Assembly (NCBI GenBank): GCA_966111775.1 | Contig: CBHWBD010000044.1 | Span: 1-29,790, forward strand | Direction of reading: 5' to 3' | Length of the DNA: 29,790 nucleotides | Source: Pelomonas sp966111775 | Lineage (GTDB): Bacteria; Pseudomonadota; Gammaproteobacteria; Burkholderiales; Burkholderiaceae_C | Shown: piece by piece, positions 15,702 through 23,897 of the stretch | How positions within the stretch are numbered: the first letter of the stretch is position 1 | How the letters are laid out: each line of letters starts with the position of its first letter | The notes under the pieces: model-generated | The model's input: the letters and a program-made list of their open reading frames with translations, nothing else | What the model was told of the DNA's origin: nothing | The model's database searches: none | Made by a program: the position numbers and the translations under genes

Positions 15702-18008
15702 GCGCTTGCGCGGCGCGGGCTTGGCGGCCGTCTTCTTGGACGCCTTGTTGGCAGCCTTGCGCGCCGCCTTGACCGGATGCAGGCCCGCGACGACGGCCTT
15801 GCGGCTCTGCTTCACGTCGCGATCGGTCTGGCGCACCTCTTCGAGCGCCTCGACGGCGGTCTTGGGCACCCGCTTCTTGGCCGGCGGCTTGCCCGAGGAC
15901 TTGCCGGCCGCCTTCGGGGCGGCACCCCGGCTCAGCCCGCGCGCCTCGTCGCTGTCGCGCACCAGGCGGAAGTCGATGCGACGGCCGTCCAGGTCGACGC
16001 GGCTGACCTGCACCTGCACACGCGCCCCGGTCGCGTAGCGGATGCCGGTGCGCTCGCCGCGCAGCTCCTGGCGCACCTCGTCGAAGCGGTAGTACTCGCC
16101 GCCCAGTTCGGTGATGTGCACCAGGCCCTCGACGTAGAGGGCATCCAGCTGCACGAAGAGGCCGAAGGAGGTGACCGCGCTGACGGTGCCGGCGAACTCC
16201 TCGCCGAGGCGGTCGCGCATATAGCGACACTTGAGCCAGGCCTCGACGTCACGGCTGGCCTCGTCGGCGCGGCGCTCGTTGGCGCTGCAGTGCGCGCCGA
16301 CGACTTCCCAGCGTTCGGCCTCGTTGCGGGCATCGGCCGGGTTGGGCGGCGGCGGGCGGCCCGGGCGCTTGGGCGCCTGGGGCACATTCATCTTGGACGC
16401 ATCCAGCGTGTAGCGCTTGCCGGCCAGCAGGCCCTTGATGACGCGGTGGACCAGCAGGTCGGGATAGCGCCGGATCGGGCTGGTGAAGTGGGTGTAGGCC
16501 GGATAGGCCAGGCCGAAGTGACCCGAGTTGGTGCCGGTGTAGATGGCCTGCTGCATGGAGCGCAGCAGCATGGTGTGGATCTGCTGCGCGTCCGGGCGGC
16601 CCTTGGTGGCTTCGGCCAGCTGCTGGAACTCGCGCGGCGACGGGTCGTCGGAGATGCCCACCGAGATGCCCAGGGAGCGCAGATAGTTCTGCAGGGTCTG
16701 GCGCTTCTCGGGTGTCGGGCCTTCGTGCACGCGGTAGAGCGAGTGGTGCTTGCTGCCCTGGATGAAGTCGGCCGAGCAGGTGTTGGCGGCCAGCATGGCC
16801 TCCTCGATCAGCCGGTGGGCGTCGTTACGCGTGCGCGGGATGATCTTCTCGATGCGGCCGTTGTCGTCGCAGACGATCTGCGTCTCGGTCGTCTCGAAGT
16901 CGATGGCGCCGCGGCGGTGGCGCTCGCCCAGCAGCGCACGATAGACCTCGTGCAGATGCAGCAGATGCGGCACCAGCTCGTGGCGCTTGGCCGCCTCGGG
17001 GCCATGGGTGTTGGCCAGGATGGCCGCGACCTCGGTGTAGGTGAAGCGCGCATGCGAGCAGATCACCGCCGGATAGAACTGGTAGGCCGTGACCGTACCG
17101 TCCGCGGACACCAGCATGTCGCAGACCATGCTGAGCCGGTCTTCGTAGGGGTTCAGCGAGCACAGACCGTTGGACAGCTTCTCCGGCAGCATCGGGATGA
17201 CGCGGCGCGGGAAGTAGACGGACGTGGCGCGCTCGTAGGCGTCGGCGTCCAGCGGTTCGCCGGGCTTCACGTAGTGCGACACGTCGGCGATGCCGACGAG
17301 CAGGCGCCAGCCCTCGAAGGCCTTCCTGCCGCGCCCCTGCTTGAAGGGTTCGCAGTAGACGGCATCGTCGAAGTCGCGCGCATCCTCGCCATCGATGGTG
17401 ACCAGCGGCACGTCGCGCAGGTCGATGCGATGCTTGAGGTCGACGGCCCGCAGCTTCTCGGGCAGCTTGGCGCTCTGGGCCAGGGTGTCGGGACTGAAGC
17501 GGTGCGGCACGTCGTATTTGCGCACCGCGATCTCGATCTCCATGCCGGGATCGTCGATTTCCCCTAACACCTCCACCACGCGGCCTACCGGTTGCGAATA
17601 CAGCGATGGCGGCTCGGTCAGCTCGACCGCGACCACCTGGCCGGCGGTCGCGTTGGCGATGCCGTTCTTGGGGATGAGGATGTCCTGCCCCATGCGCCGG
17701 TCTTCGGGCGCGACCAGCCAGATGCCCGACTCGAGCAGCAGGCGGCCGATCAGCGGGCGCTTCTTGCGCTCGAGGATCTCGAGCACCTTGCCTTCGGGGC
17801 GGCCACGCTTGTCGAAGCGGATGACGCGCACGCGCAGGCGATCGCCGTGCATGACCGCGTGGGTCTCCTGCGAGGACAGGTAGATGTCCGAGGAGCCGTC
17901 GTCGGGGATCAGGAATCCATGGCCGTCACGATGGCCTTGCAGCGTGCCCTCGACTTCGCCGAGCAGGCCCGCGCCGTCGCCCGTAGGCGATGCAGTTGTG
18001 TTCTTCAA
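15696..18008 (-). CDS. rnr: Ribonuclease R
   Basis: RNase R is a processive 3'-5' exoribonuclease that degrades structured RNA and takes part in rRNA quality control. The 770-residue protein has N-terminal OB/cold-shock domains (about 15-145) and the RNB domain with active-site acids Asp206, Asp212, Asp214 and Asp215 in VTIDGEDARDFDDAV. The HFTSPIRRYPDLLVHR block follows, then a C-terminal S1 domain (FAGTVSAVTSFGLFVQLD) and a Lys/Ala-rich basic tail of about 80 residues. A proline-rich insert (KRPGRPPPPNP) precedes the S1 domain. The start is TTG at 18008; the frame is open a few codons upstream with no ATG, so it is somewhat uncertain. It is transcribed away from tRNA-Leu. Confidence 0.95.
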   Translation of the reverse strand: MKNTTASPTGDGAGLLGEVEGTLQGHRDGHGFLIPDDGSSDIYLSSQETHAVMHGDRLRVRVIRFDKRGRPEGKVLEILERKKRPLIGRLLLESGIWLVAPEDRRMGQDILIPKNGIANATAGQVVAVELTEPPSLYSQPVGRVVEVLGEIDDPGMEIEIAVRKYDVPHRFSPDTLAQSAKLPEKLRAVDLKHRIDLRDVPLVTIDGEDARDFDDAVYCEPFKQGRGRKAFEGWRLLVGIADVSHYVKPGEPLDADAYERATSVYFPRRVIPMLPEKLSNGLCSLNPYEDRLSMVCDMLVSADGTVTAYQFYPAVICSHARFTYTEVAAILANTHGPEAAKRHELVPHLLHLHEVYRALLGERHRRGAIDFETTETQIVCDDNGRIEKIIPRTRNDAHRLIEEAMLAANTCSADFIQGSKHHSLYRVHEGPTPEKRQTLQNYLRSLGISVGISDDPSPREFQQLAEATKGRPDAQQIHTMLLRSMQQAIYTGTNSGHFGLAYPAYTHFTSPIRRYPDLLVHRVIKGLLAGKRYTLDASKMNVPQAPKRPGRPPPPNPADARNEAERWEVVGAHCSANERRADEASRDVEAWLKCRYMRDRLGEEFAGTVSAVTSFGLFVQLDALYVEGLVHITELGGEYYRFDEVRQELRGERTGIRYATGARVQVQVSRVDLDGRRIDFRLVRDSDEARGLSRGAAPKAAGKSSGKPPAKKRVPKTAVEALEEVRQTDRDVKQSRKAVVAGLHPVKAARKAANKASKKTAAKPAPRKRR

Positions 18009-18025
18009 GTTTTTGATGATATAGT
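18002..18025 (+). promoter_or_regulatory. Candidate tRNA-Leu promoter (-10 region)
   Basis: TATAGT (18020-18025, 5 of 6 to consensus) lies about 52 bp upstream of the tRNA, with TTGTGT 18 bp before it as a poor -35 (about 17996-18001). On the opposite strand the same AT-rich patch contains TATATC, which could serve rnr. The 68-bp divergent gap is the only place for both promoters. Confidence 0.35.
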
Positions 18026-18076
18026 CTCTGTTTTCCTGAAACGGCTCAGGACTTCGCTAGAAGTTTTGAGCACCTT

Positions 18077-18161
<85 letters not shown>

Positions 18162-18167
18162 AACAGA

Positions 18168-18195
18168 AAAGGCCAGCACGAAAGTGCTGGCCTTT
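18168..18195. terminator. Bidirectional terminator between tRNA-Leu and the purA/phosphoribosyltransferase operon
   Basis: AAAGGCCAGCAC / GTGCTGGCCTTT is a perfect 12-bp stem closed by a GAAA tetraloop, six bases after the tRNA CCA end. On the plus strand it is followed by GCCGTTTGG; on the minus strand by TCTGTTTGG, giving CTTTTCTGTTT, the better U-tract. It should stop tRNA-Leu transcription and also act as the distal terminator of the minus-strand operon that ends at 18380. Confidence 0.85.
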
Positions 18196-18215
18196 GCCGT
18201 TTGGGGAACCAGGAA

Positions 18216-18369
18216 GCGATGTCCAGTGGACATCGCGTGAAGGCTCGAAGGGTTCGGAGCTGCGCTCCGAACCGGGGTCGCGGAACGTGACCGAGTCCCC
18301 GCTGATGCGCCCTCGATGGGCGCTTCAGCGAGTGGTGGCACAAACCGATCTCCTTCGATCCGCGCCACT
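18216..18369. repeat. Cluster of consecutive inverted repeats in a gene-free gap
   Basis: Between the terminator and the phosphoribosyltransferase stop there is no gene, but four or five hairpins follow one another. They are: GCGATGTCC/GGACATCGC, loop AGT (18216-18236); GGTTCGGAGC/GCTCCGAACC, loop TGC (18251-18273); GGTCGCG/CGTGACC with one wobble (18276-18292); CGCTGATGCGCCC/GGGCGCTTCAGCG with one mismatch (18300-18330); and a weaker AGTGG/CCACT pair (18331-18369). The density is far above chance. It could be the structured 3' UTR of the minus-strand operon, a nested repeat element, or a small RNA. Confidence 0.6.
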
Positions 18370-18379
18370 AGCCCCACCC

Positions 18380-18901
18380 TCAAACAACGAACTTCTTCGC
18401 CAGTTGCTCCGGCCCCATGCCGTCGTATTCCTCGAACGGCTGATGGATCCACGGCGAGGTCTCGAGCATCTCGACATAGTAGTCCGGCGTGTAGGCCGAC
18501 ACCTTCTTGGTCCAGATGACTGCCGAGCGCAGCTCGGTGATGGCCGGCATGCCGCGCAGGCGCTCCACCACGGCCTTCAGCGTGACGCCGGAGTCGGCCA
18601 GATCGTCCACCAGCAGCACACGGCCGGCCAGTTCGCCCTTGGGCATGGTGATGTACTTGGCCATGTCCAGGCGACCCTGGATGGTGCCGGCTTCGGCGCG
18701 GTAGGAACTCGTGGACATGATGCCCAGCGGCTTGTCGAAGACGCGCGACAGCACATCGCCCGGGCGCATGCCGCCACGGGCCAGGCAGAGGATCTGGTCG
18801 AACTGCCAGCCGGACGCGTGCACCTTGAGCGCCAGGCGCTCGGTCAGCAGGTGGTACTCGTCCCAGGATACGTAGAGGTGTTTGCCGTCGTCGGTCAACA
18901 T
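18380..18901 (-). CDS. Purine-type phosphoribosyltransferase
   Basis: This 173-residue type I phosphoribosyltransferase joins a purine base to PRPP; xanthine/guanine or hypoxanthine salvage is likely, given that it follows purA. The PRPP-binding motif VLLVDDLADSGVTL is at 95-108 and the phosphate-binding ARGG at 41-44. The flexible-loop region lies around 66-80 (SSYRAEAGTIQG). Family placement is firm, but the exact base is not; the hood region is too divergent for me to call it gpt or hpt. ATG 18901 is chosen; the frame extends upstream into the purA region without family similarity. It lies 31 bp after purA. Confidence 0.88.
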   Translation of the reverse strand: MLTDDGKHLYVSWDEYHLLTERLALKVHASGWQFDQILCLARGGMRPGDVLSRVFDKPLGIMSTSSYRAEAGTIQGRLDMAKYITMPKGELAGRVLLVDDLADSGVTLKAVVERLRGMPAITELRSAVIWTKKVSAYTPDYYVEMLETSPWIHQPFEEYDGMGPEQLAKKFVV

Positions 18902-18932
18902 GGTGGCGTTGTCTCCGGTGGTGTGATGGTGA

Positions 18933-20264
18933 TCAGGCGGAATAAGGGTGGCGCAGCACGATGGTGTGCTCGCGGTCGGGGCCGGTGGAGACCATGTCGA
19001 TGGGGGCACCGATGACCTCTTCCACGCGCTTCAGGTAGTTGCGCGCATTGGCCGGCAGGGCGTCCCAGGACGTGGCGCCGAAGGTGGTCTCGGTCCAGCC
19101 CGGGAAAGTCTCGAAGACCGGCTCGCAGGCCTCGATCTCGTCGCCGTCCAGCGGCAGGATGTCGAGCAGCTTGCCGTCGAGCTTGTAGCCCACACACATC
19201 TTGATCTCGGTCAGGCCGTCCAGCACGTCGAGCTTGGTCAGGCACAGGCCGGTGATGCCGTTGATGATGATGGAGCGCTTCAGCGCGGCGGCATCCAGCC
19301 AGCCGCAGCGGCGGGCGCGGCCGGTCACGGTGCCGCGCTCCTGGCCCACCGTGGACAGGTGATAGCCGACGGTGCCGGGCTGTTCCCAGTCCAGCTCGGT
19401 CGGGAAGGGACCGGAGCCGACACGCGTCGTGTAGGCCTTGGTGATGCCCAGCATGTAGTGCAGCATCTGCGGGCCCACGCCGGCACCGGCGGCGGCATTG
19501 CCGGCCACGCAGTTGCTGGACGTGACGTAGGGGTAGGTGCCGTGGTCGATGTCCAGCAGCGTGCCCTGGGCGCCTTCGAAGAGGATGTTGGCGCCGGCCT
19601 TGCTGGCCTTGTGGATCATGTAGCCGACGTCGGCCAGCATGGGCTTGATGGCCTCGGCCATCTTCATGGCCTGCTCGAAGATGGGCTCGAAGGCCAGCTC
19701 TTCGCCCTTGAGGTAGCCGCGCAGCGCGAAGTTGTGCAGCTCCAGCAGTTCGCGCAGCTTCTTGGCGAAGCGCTCGGGATGCTTCAGGTCCTGAGCGCGC
19801 AGGGCGCGGCGGGCGACCTTGTCCTCATAGGCCGGGCCGATGCCCTTGCCGGTGGTGCCGATCTTGCCGCTGCCGCTGGTCTCGCGCAGGGCCTCGCGCG
19901 CCTTGTCGACGGCGACGTGGAAAGGCAGGATCAGCGGGCAGGACTCGCTGATGAAGAGGCGCGAACGCACCTCGACGCCGGCCTTTTCCAGGCGCTCGAT
20001 CTCGCTCAGCAGATGGGTCGGGTCCAGCACCACGCCGTTGCCGATGTAGCAGGCCACGCCGTCGCGCATGATGCCGCTGGGGATCAGCTGCAGCGCGGTC
20101 TTCACGCCCTTGATGACCAGGGTGTGGCCGGCGTTGTGGCCGCCCTGGAAACGCACGACGCCCTGGGCGTGATCCGTCATCCAGTCGACGACCTTGCCCT
20201 TGCCCTCGTCACCCCACTGGGTGCCGACGACGACCACATTGCGTCCACGCGCGGTTTGGCTCAT
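18933..20264 (-). CDS. purA: Adenylosuccinate synthetase
   Basis: PurA makes adenylosuccinate from IMP, aspartate and GTP, the first committed step to AMP. The 443-residue protein has QWGDEGKGKVVD (16-27) with catalytic Asp19 and the signature FQGGHNAGHTLV (39-50) with His47. GTTGKGIGPAYEDK, EGAQGTLLDIDHGTYPYVTSSN and the C-terminal KLDVLDGL (guanine-binding) and STGPDRE blocks are also clear. It lies 47 bp after hisZ and 31 bp before the phosphoribosyltransferase, forming a purine pair. Confidence 0.98.
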   Translation of the reverse strand: MSQTARGRNVVVVGTQWGDEGKGKVVDWMTDHAQGVVRFQGGHNAGHTLVIKGVKTALQLIPSGIMRDGVACYIGNGVVLDPTHLLSEIERLEKAGVEVRSRLFISESCPLILPFHVAVDKAREALRETSGSGKIGTTGKGIGPAYEDKVARRALRAQDLKHPERFAKKLRELLELHNFALRGYLKGEELAFEPIFEQAMKMAEAIKPMLADVGYMIHKASKAGANILFEGAQGTLLDIDHGTYPYVTSSNCVAGNAAAGAGVGPQMLHYMLGITKAYTTRVGSGPFPTELDWEQPGTVGYHLSTVGQERGTVTGRARRCGWLDAAALKRSIIINGITGLCLTKLDVLDGLTEIKMCVGYKLDGKLLDILPLDGDEIEACEPVFETFPGWTETTFGATSWDALPANARNYLKRVEEVIGAPIDMVSTGPDREHTIVLRHPYSA

Positions 20265-20311
20265 GTTGATTGCCTGTCTAGCTTGAAATGGAAATCAGCG
20301 GGCGCCGCGCC

Positions 20312-21475
20312 TTACAGCGTTCGGACAACCCACTCAGTGTGCTCGCGAACCAGTTCGCGGTCACAGTCGAATTCATCGGCCTCGTGCTCATGCCCGGGCA
20401 AAACGCACACCACCGTCTCGCCCTGCTCTCGCAAGGCGCGCACGGCCTGGCGCAGCGAGGCGTCCTCGCCCCAGGGCGCCCGCACCGCGGCGCGCAGCCC
20501 GGTTGCCGGCACCAGCGTCACCAGCGTCTTCAGGTCCAGGCTGAAGCCCGCCGCGGGGCGACGGCGGCCGAAGGCAGCGCCGACCTCGTCGTAGCGGCCA
20601 CCGCGCAGCACCGCGTCGGAGCAGCCCGAGGCATAGGCGGCGAAGCGGATGCCGGTGTAGTAGGCATAGCCCTGCAGGTCGGCCAGGTCGAAACCCAGGC
20701 TGACCTCGGGGTGGACGGCGGCCAGATGACCTGCCAGCCAATCCAGGTCGGCCAGGGCCGCCTTGACGAGAGGATGGTCGGGCAGGCGTCGGGCGGCCTC
20801 GGCCAGCACTTCACGGCCGCCGAAAAGGCTGGGCAGGGCCAACAGCGCGTCGCGCGTGACGGCCGGCAAGCCGGTGGTGATCTCGGCCAGCACACCCATG
20901 TCCTTGGCGGCCAGGGCGGCGGTCAGCGCGCCCAGCGTGTCGGCGGGCAGCTTGATGCCGTCCAGCACGCCCTGCAGCAGGCGAGCATCGCCCAGGTCCA
21001 GCATGACGTTGCTCAGGCCGGCGCGGCGCAGCGCGTCCAGGGCCAGGTCCTGCACTTCCAGGTCGGCTTCCAGGCCGGCGTGGCCATAGATCTCGACGCC
21101 GAACTGCAGCGGCTCGCGGCTGGTGTTGAGGCCGTCGGGACGCGTGTGGGCCACGGGGCCGCAGTAGCACAGGCGGGTCACGCCCTGCCGGTTCAGCAGA
21201 TGGGCGTCGATGCGGGCGACCTGGGGCGTCGTGTCGGCGCGCAGGCCGAGCGAGCGCCCCGACAACTGGTCGACCAGCTTGAAGAGCTTGATTTCGGAGC
21301 CGCCTCCTGCGCCGGACAGCAGGGAGTCCAGATGCTCCAGCAGCGGCGGGATGACCAGCTCGCAGCCATAGCTGCGGGCCATGTCGAGCAGCTCTCTACG
21401 CAGCTCTTCGATGCGGCGCGCCTGCGAAGGCAGGACGTCGGCGATGTGCTCGGGCAGCAGCCAAGCAGAGGACAT
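20312..21475 (-). CDS. hisZ: ATP phosphoribosyltransferase regulatory subunit HisZ
   Basis: HisZ is a catalytically inactive histidyl-tRNA synthetase paralogue that complexes with short-form HisG to form active, histidine-regulated ATP phosphoribosyltransferase. The 387-residue protein has the class II aaRS fold: LFKLVDQLSG and LGLRADTTPQVARI, then a motif-2-like CYCGPVAHTRPDG...EPLQFGVEIYG, and GYAYYTGIRFAAYA where true HisRS has GLDYYNxTVFEW. The loss of HisRS signature residues and absence of the C-terminal anticodon domain separate it from the hisS gene in this window. Its presence implies a short HisG elsewhere in the genome. Confidence 0.95.
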   Translation of the reverse strand: MSSAWLLPEHIADVLPSQARRIEELRRELLDMARSYGCELVIPPLLEHLDSLLSGAGGGSEIKLFKLVDQLSGRSLGLRADTTPQVARIDAHLLNRQGVTRLCYCGPVAHTRPDGLNTSREPLQFGVEIYGHAGLEADLEVQDLALDALRRAGLSNVMLDLGDARLLQGVLDGIKLPADTLGALTAALAAKDMGVLAEITTGLPAVTRDALLALPSLFGGREVLAEAARRLPDHPLVKAALADLDWLAGHLAAVHPEVSLGFDLADLQGYAYYTGIRFAAYASGCSDAVLRGGRYDEVGAAFGRRRPAAGFSLDLKTLVTLVPATGLRAAVRAPWGEDASLRQAVRALREQGETVVCVLPGHEHEADEFDCDRELVREHTEWVVRTL

Positions 21476-21500
21476 GGGCGCAGGCTAGGCGGTTAAAAAC

Positions 21501-21517
21501 GGCATTGTACCTATGCC
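21501..21517 (-). promoter_or_regulatory. Candidate hisZ promoter -10 inside a small inverted repeat
   Basis: In the 74-bp gap upstream of hisZ the minus strand reads GGCATAGGTACAATGCC. TACAAT (21504-21509, 5 of 6 to a -10 box) lies 29 bp before the hisZ ATG and sits within a GGCAT/ATGCC inverted repeat. No good -35 is seen. It could drive hisZ-purA-phosphoribosyltransferase separately from hflKC. Confidence 0.3.
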
Positions 21518-21549
21518 CTCCCCGCCTGCAGCCGCCGCGAGCGTTCGGA

Positions 21550-21732
21550 TCAGCGCAACCAGAGCAAGCCAAACAAGCCCATCAGGATGCTGGCCAGCCC
21601 GATGAAGCGGATCTGGCCGTCGCTCATGGCCAGGATGCGGCTGAAGACCTCACGCCAGCGCGCCGGGCTGATCAGGGGCATCAGCCCCTCGATCACCATG
21701 ACCAGCGCAAGCGCGGTCAGCAGCTCGTTCAC
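21550..21732 (-). CDS. DUF2065 (YjeT-like) small membrane protein
   Basis: This is a 60-residue protein with two TM helices (about 4-21, LLTALALVMVIEGLMPLI, and 43-59, IGLASILMGLFGLLWL) joined by a short charged linker (SPARWREVFSRILAM). Length and the GL-MP-L-P pattern match the DUF2065/YjeT family, which sits beside hflC in many proteobacteria and has no established function. The start is GTG, overlapping the hflC stop as GTGA, so translation is probably coupled to HflC. The position suggests an accessory role with HflKC. Confidence 0.88.
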   Translation of the reverse strand: MNELLTALALVMVIEGLMPLISPARWREVFSRILAMSDGQIRFIGLASILMGLFGLLWLR

Positions 21733-22634
21733 TTGCGCGCGGGCGCGGCGGCGGGCGCGGCGCCGGAGCTCCCCGGACCTCTCATGGCCTTGAAGAAGTC
21801 GCTGCTCGGGTCGACGACCATCACGTCGCCCTTGTTGCGGAAGCTGGCGCGATAGGCTTCCAGCGAACGGTAGAACTGGGCGAACTGCGGATCACGGCCG
21901 AAGGCTTCTGCATACAGGGCCGAGGCCTTGGCATCGCCCTCGCCCTTGATCAACTGCGCATCGCGGTAGGCCTCGGCGACGATGATTTCGCGCTGGCGGT
22001 CCGCGTCGGCCTTGATCTTCTCGCCCTCGGCGGCACCCGTCGAGCGCGTCTCGTTGGCCACGCGCTTGCGCTCGGACTCCATGCGGCGGTAGACCGAGTC
22101 GGTGATGGTGGACGCGAAGTCCACGCGCTTGATGCGCACGTCGACGACCTCGATGCCGAACTGCTTGGCCTCGTCGGCCAGGCGCTTGCGCACGTCGTTC
22201 ATGATCTTTTCGCGCTCGGCGGACAGCACGCCGATGACGGTGCGCTTGGTCACTTCCTCGTTGAAGGCGGCCTGCACGATGGGAGCCAGGCGGTTCTCGA
22301 CGTTGCGGATATCCGACCCGTTGTTGCGGATGAACTGGCGCGGCTCGGTGATGCGCCACTTGATGAGCCAGTCGATGACCAGGCTCTTCTTCTCGGCGGT
22401 GAAGATGGGGCGGGACTCGGGACTGTCCAGCGTCTGCACGCGGCGGTCCAGCATGACGACGTTCTGCACCGGCGGCGGCAGCTTGAACTTCAAGCCCGGC
22501 TCCGTGACGACTTCCTTGATCTCGCCCAGCGCATAGATGACGGCGAACTGGCGCTGGTCGACGATGAAGAGCATCGACGACAGCAGCATCAGGACGACGA
22601 TGGCGCCGGCGAGGATGGCGGCAATACGGTTCAT
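21729..22634 (-). CDS. hflC: HflC, SPFH-domain partner of HflK
   Basis: HflC and HflK form a large periplasm-facing cage that encloses and modulates the FtsH membrane protease. The 301-residue protein has an N-terminal TM helix (about 4-24), an SPFH/band-7 domain beginning VDQRQFAVIYALGEI, LDRRVQTLDSPE, and a long coiled-coil helix (about 180-255) with ERKRVANETRSTGAAEGEKI. The Ala/Pro-rich tail (SSGAAPAAAPARK) extends the usual C terminus slightly. It lies 15 bp after hflK and overlaps the DUF2065 start. Confidence 0.97.
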   Translation of the reverse strand: MNRIAAILAGAIVVLMLLSSMLFIVDQRQFAVIYALGEIKEVVTEPGLKFKLPPPVQNVVMLDRRVQTLDSPESRPIFTAEKKSLVIDWLIKWRITEPRQFIRNNGSDIRNVENRLAPIVQAAFNEEVTKRTVIGVLSAEREKIMNDVRKRLADEAKQFGIEVVDVRIKRVDFASTITDSVYRRMESERKRVANETRSTGAAEGEKIKADADRQREIIVAEAYRDAQLIKGEGDAKASALYAEAFGRDPQFAQFYRSLEAYRASFRNKGDVMVVDPSSDFFKAMRGPGSSGAAPAAAPARK

Positions 22635-22649
22635 TCGGATGGTCCTCGA

Positions 22650-23897
22650 TCAGCGGCCGTCGCGGCTGCGCTGGTTGTCACGGCTGCGCGGGTCGTTGGC
22701 GGCGGGCAGCGTCTGCGGCTCGGGCACGGCGGTCGGCTGCGGTGCCGACACGGTCACGCTGCCACTGCCACTTTGCTGCAGCAGCTTGTCCAGCGGCAGA
22801 TAAAGCAGGTTGGAGCCGCTCTTGCTGTCCACCATGACCTTGCTGACATTGGTGTAGACCTGCTGCATGGCGTCGATGTAGAGGCGGTCGCGCGTGACCT
22901 GCGGGGCCTTCTGGTATTCGGTCAGCACGCTCTTGAAGCGCTGTGCATCGCCTTCGGCGGTCGCGATGACGCGCGCCTTGTAGCCCTCGGCCTGCTCGCG
23001 CAGGCGGGCGGAGTCGCCGCGGGCACGCGGGATGACGTCGTTGGCGTAGGCCTGGGCCTCGTTCTTCAGTTGCTCGCGGTTGGCGTTGGCCTTGAACGCG
23101 TCCTCGAAGGCGGCCTGCACCTGCTCGGGCGGCTGCACGCTCTGCACGTTGACGTTCTTGATCTGGATACCGGCCTTGAGGCGGTCCAGCTGAGCCTGGA
23201 TGGACTTCACCAGATCGGTCGCGATGGCGTCGCGCTGCTCGTAAAGCACCGAGTCCATGGTGTTCTTGCCGACGATCTCGCGCACGGCGGACTCGGCCGC
23301 CAGCAGCACGGCCTGCTCGGGATCGCGGTTCTCGAACAGGAAGTCCTTCAGGTCACGGATGGTGAACTGCACCGTGAAGCGGATGTCGACGATGTTCTCG
23401 TCCTGGGTCAGCATGGACGAATCGCGCAGGCCGGTGGCCGCGACGACCGAGCTGCGACCGACCTCGACCTGGCGCAGCTGCGAGACCGGCTGGATCTCAT
23501 GGCCCTGGAAGGGATAAGGCAGGCGCCACTGGAAGCCGGCCTCGACGGTCTTGCTGTACTTGCCGAAGGACGTCACGACGCCCTGCTGGCCTTCCTGCAC
23601 GATGAAGAAGCCGCTGGCCAGCCAGCCCAGGGCAACGACGCCGGCGATGAGGCCGACGCCGATGCCGGCGCCCTTCATGTCGGGCGAACCACCGGAGCCA
23701 TTCGGACCCGAAGGACCACCGGACTTGCCACCGAACATGCCCGAGAGCTTGCGGTTGAAGTCGCGCCAGAGCTCGTCGAGATCGGGGGGACCGTCATTGC
23801 GGCCGTTGTTCAGCAGCCGACCCGCGGCGCGTGCGACCGGCGTCATCAAACGCTGGGCCCACGTGCTGCGGGGCTGGGTGTGGGGAGTGCTGCTCAT
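22650..23897 (-). CDS. hflK: HflK, SPFH-domain partner of HflC
   Basis: This is the larger subunit of the HflKC complex. The 415-residue protein starts with a cytoplasmic region rich in Gly, Ser and Pro (GGKSGGPSGPNGSGGSPD, 56-73), typical of HflK. One TM helix (about 77-99) follows, then the band-7 domain (FFIVQEGQQGVVTSFGKYSKTVEAGFQWRLPYPF), MLTQDENIVDIRFTVQF and VGKNTMDSVL. The coiled coil (about 265-330) includes QAYANDVIPRARGDSARL. Its ATG overlaps the hflX stop by 4 bp, and the hfq-hflX-hflK-hflC order is the classical one. Confidence 0.97.
   Translation of the reverse strand: MSSTPHTQPRSTWAQRLMTPVARAAGRLLNNGRNDGPPDLDELWRDFNRKLSGMFGGKSGGPSGPNGSGGSPDMKGAGIGVGLIAGVVALGWLASGFFIVQEGQQGVVTSFGKYSKTVEAGFQWRLPYPFQGHEIQPVSQLRQVEVGRSSVVAATGLRDSSMLTQDENIVDIRFTVQFTIRDLKDFLFENRDPEQAVLLAAESAVREIVGKNTMDSVLYEQRDAIATDLVKSIQAQLDRLKAGIQIKNVNVQSVQPPEQVQAAFEDAFKANANREQLKNEAQAYANDVIPRARGDSARLREQAEGYKARVIATAEGDAQRFKSVLTEYQKAPQVTRDRLYIDAMQQVYTNVSKVMVDSKSGSNLLYLPLDKLLQQSGSGSVTVSAPQPTAVPEPQTLPAANDPRSRDNQRSRDGR

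Noticed and set aside
18300..18369. A CRISPR array or attachment site next to tRNA-Leu
   Set aside because: The hairpins differ from one another in sequence and spacing, there are no direct repeats of the tRNA 3' end, and no integrase gene is present.
18902..19009. 36-codon N-terminal extension of the phosphoribosyltransferase
   Set aside because: It runs back into purA, is Pro/Ser/His-rich, and family members start near the LYVSWDEYH segment.
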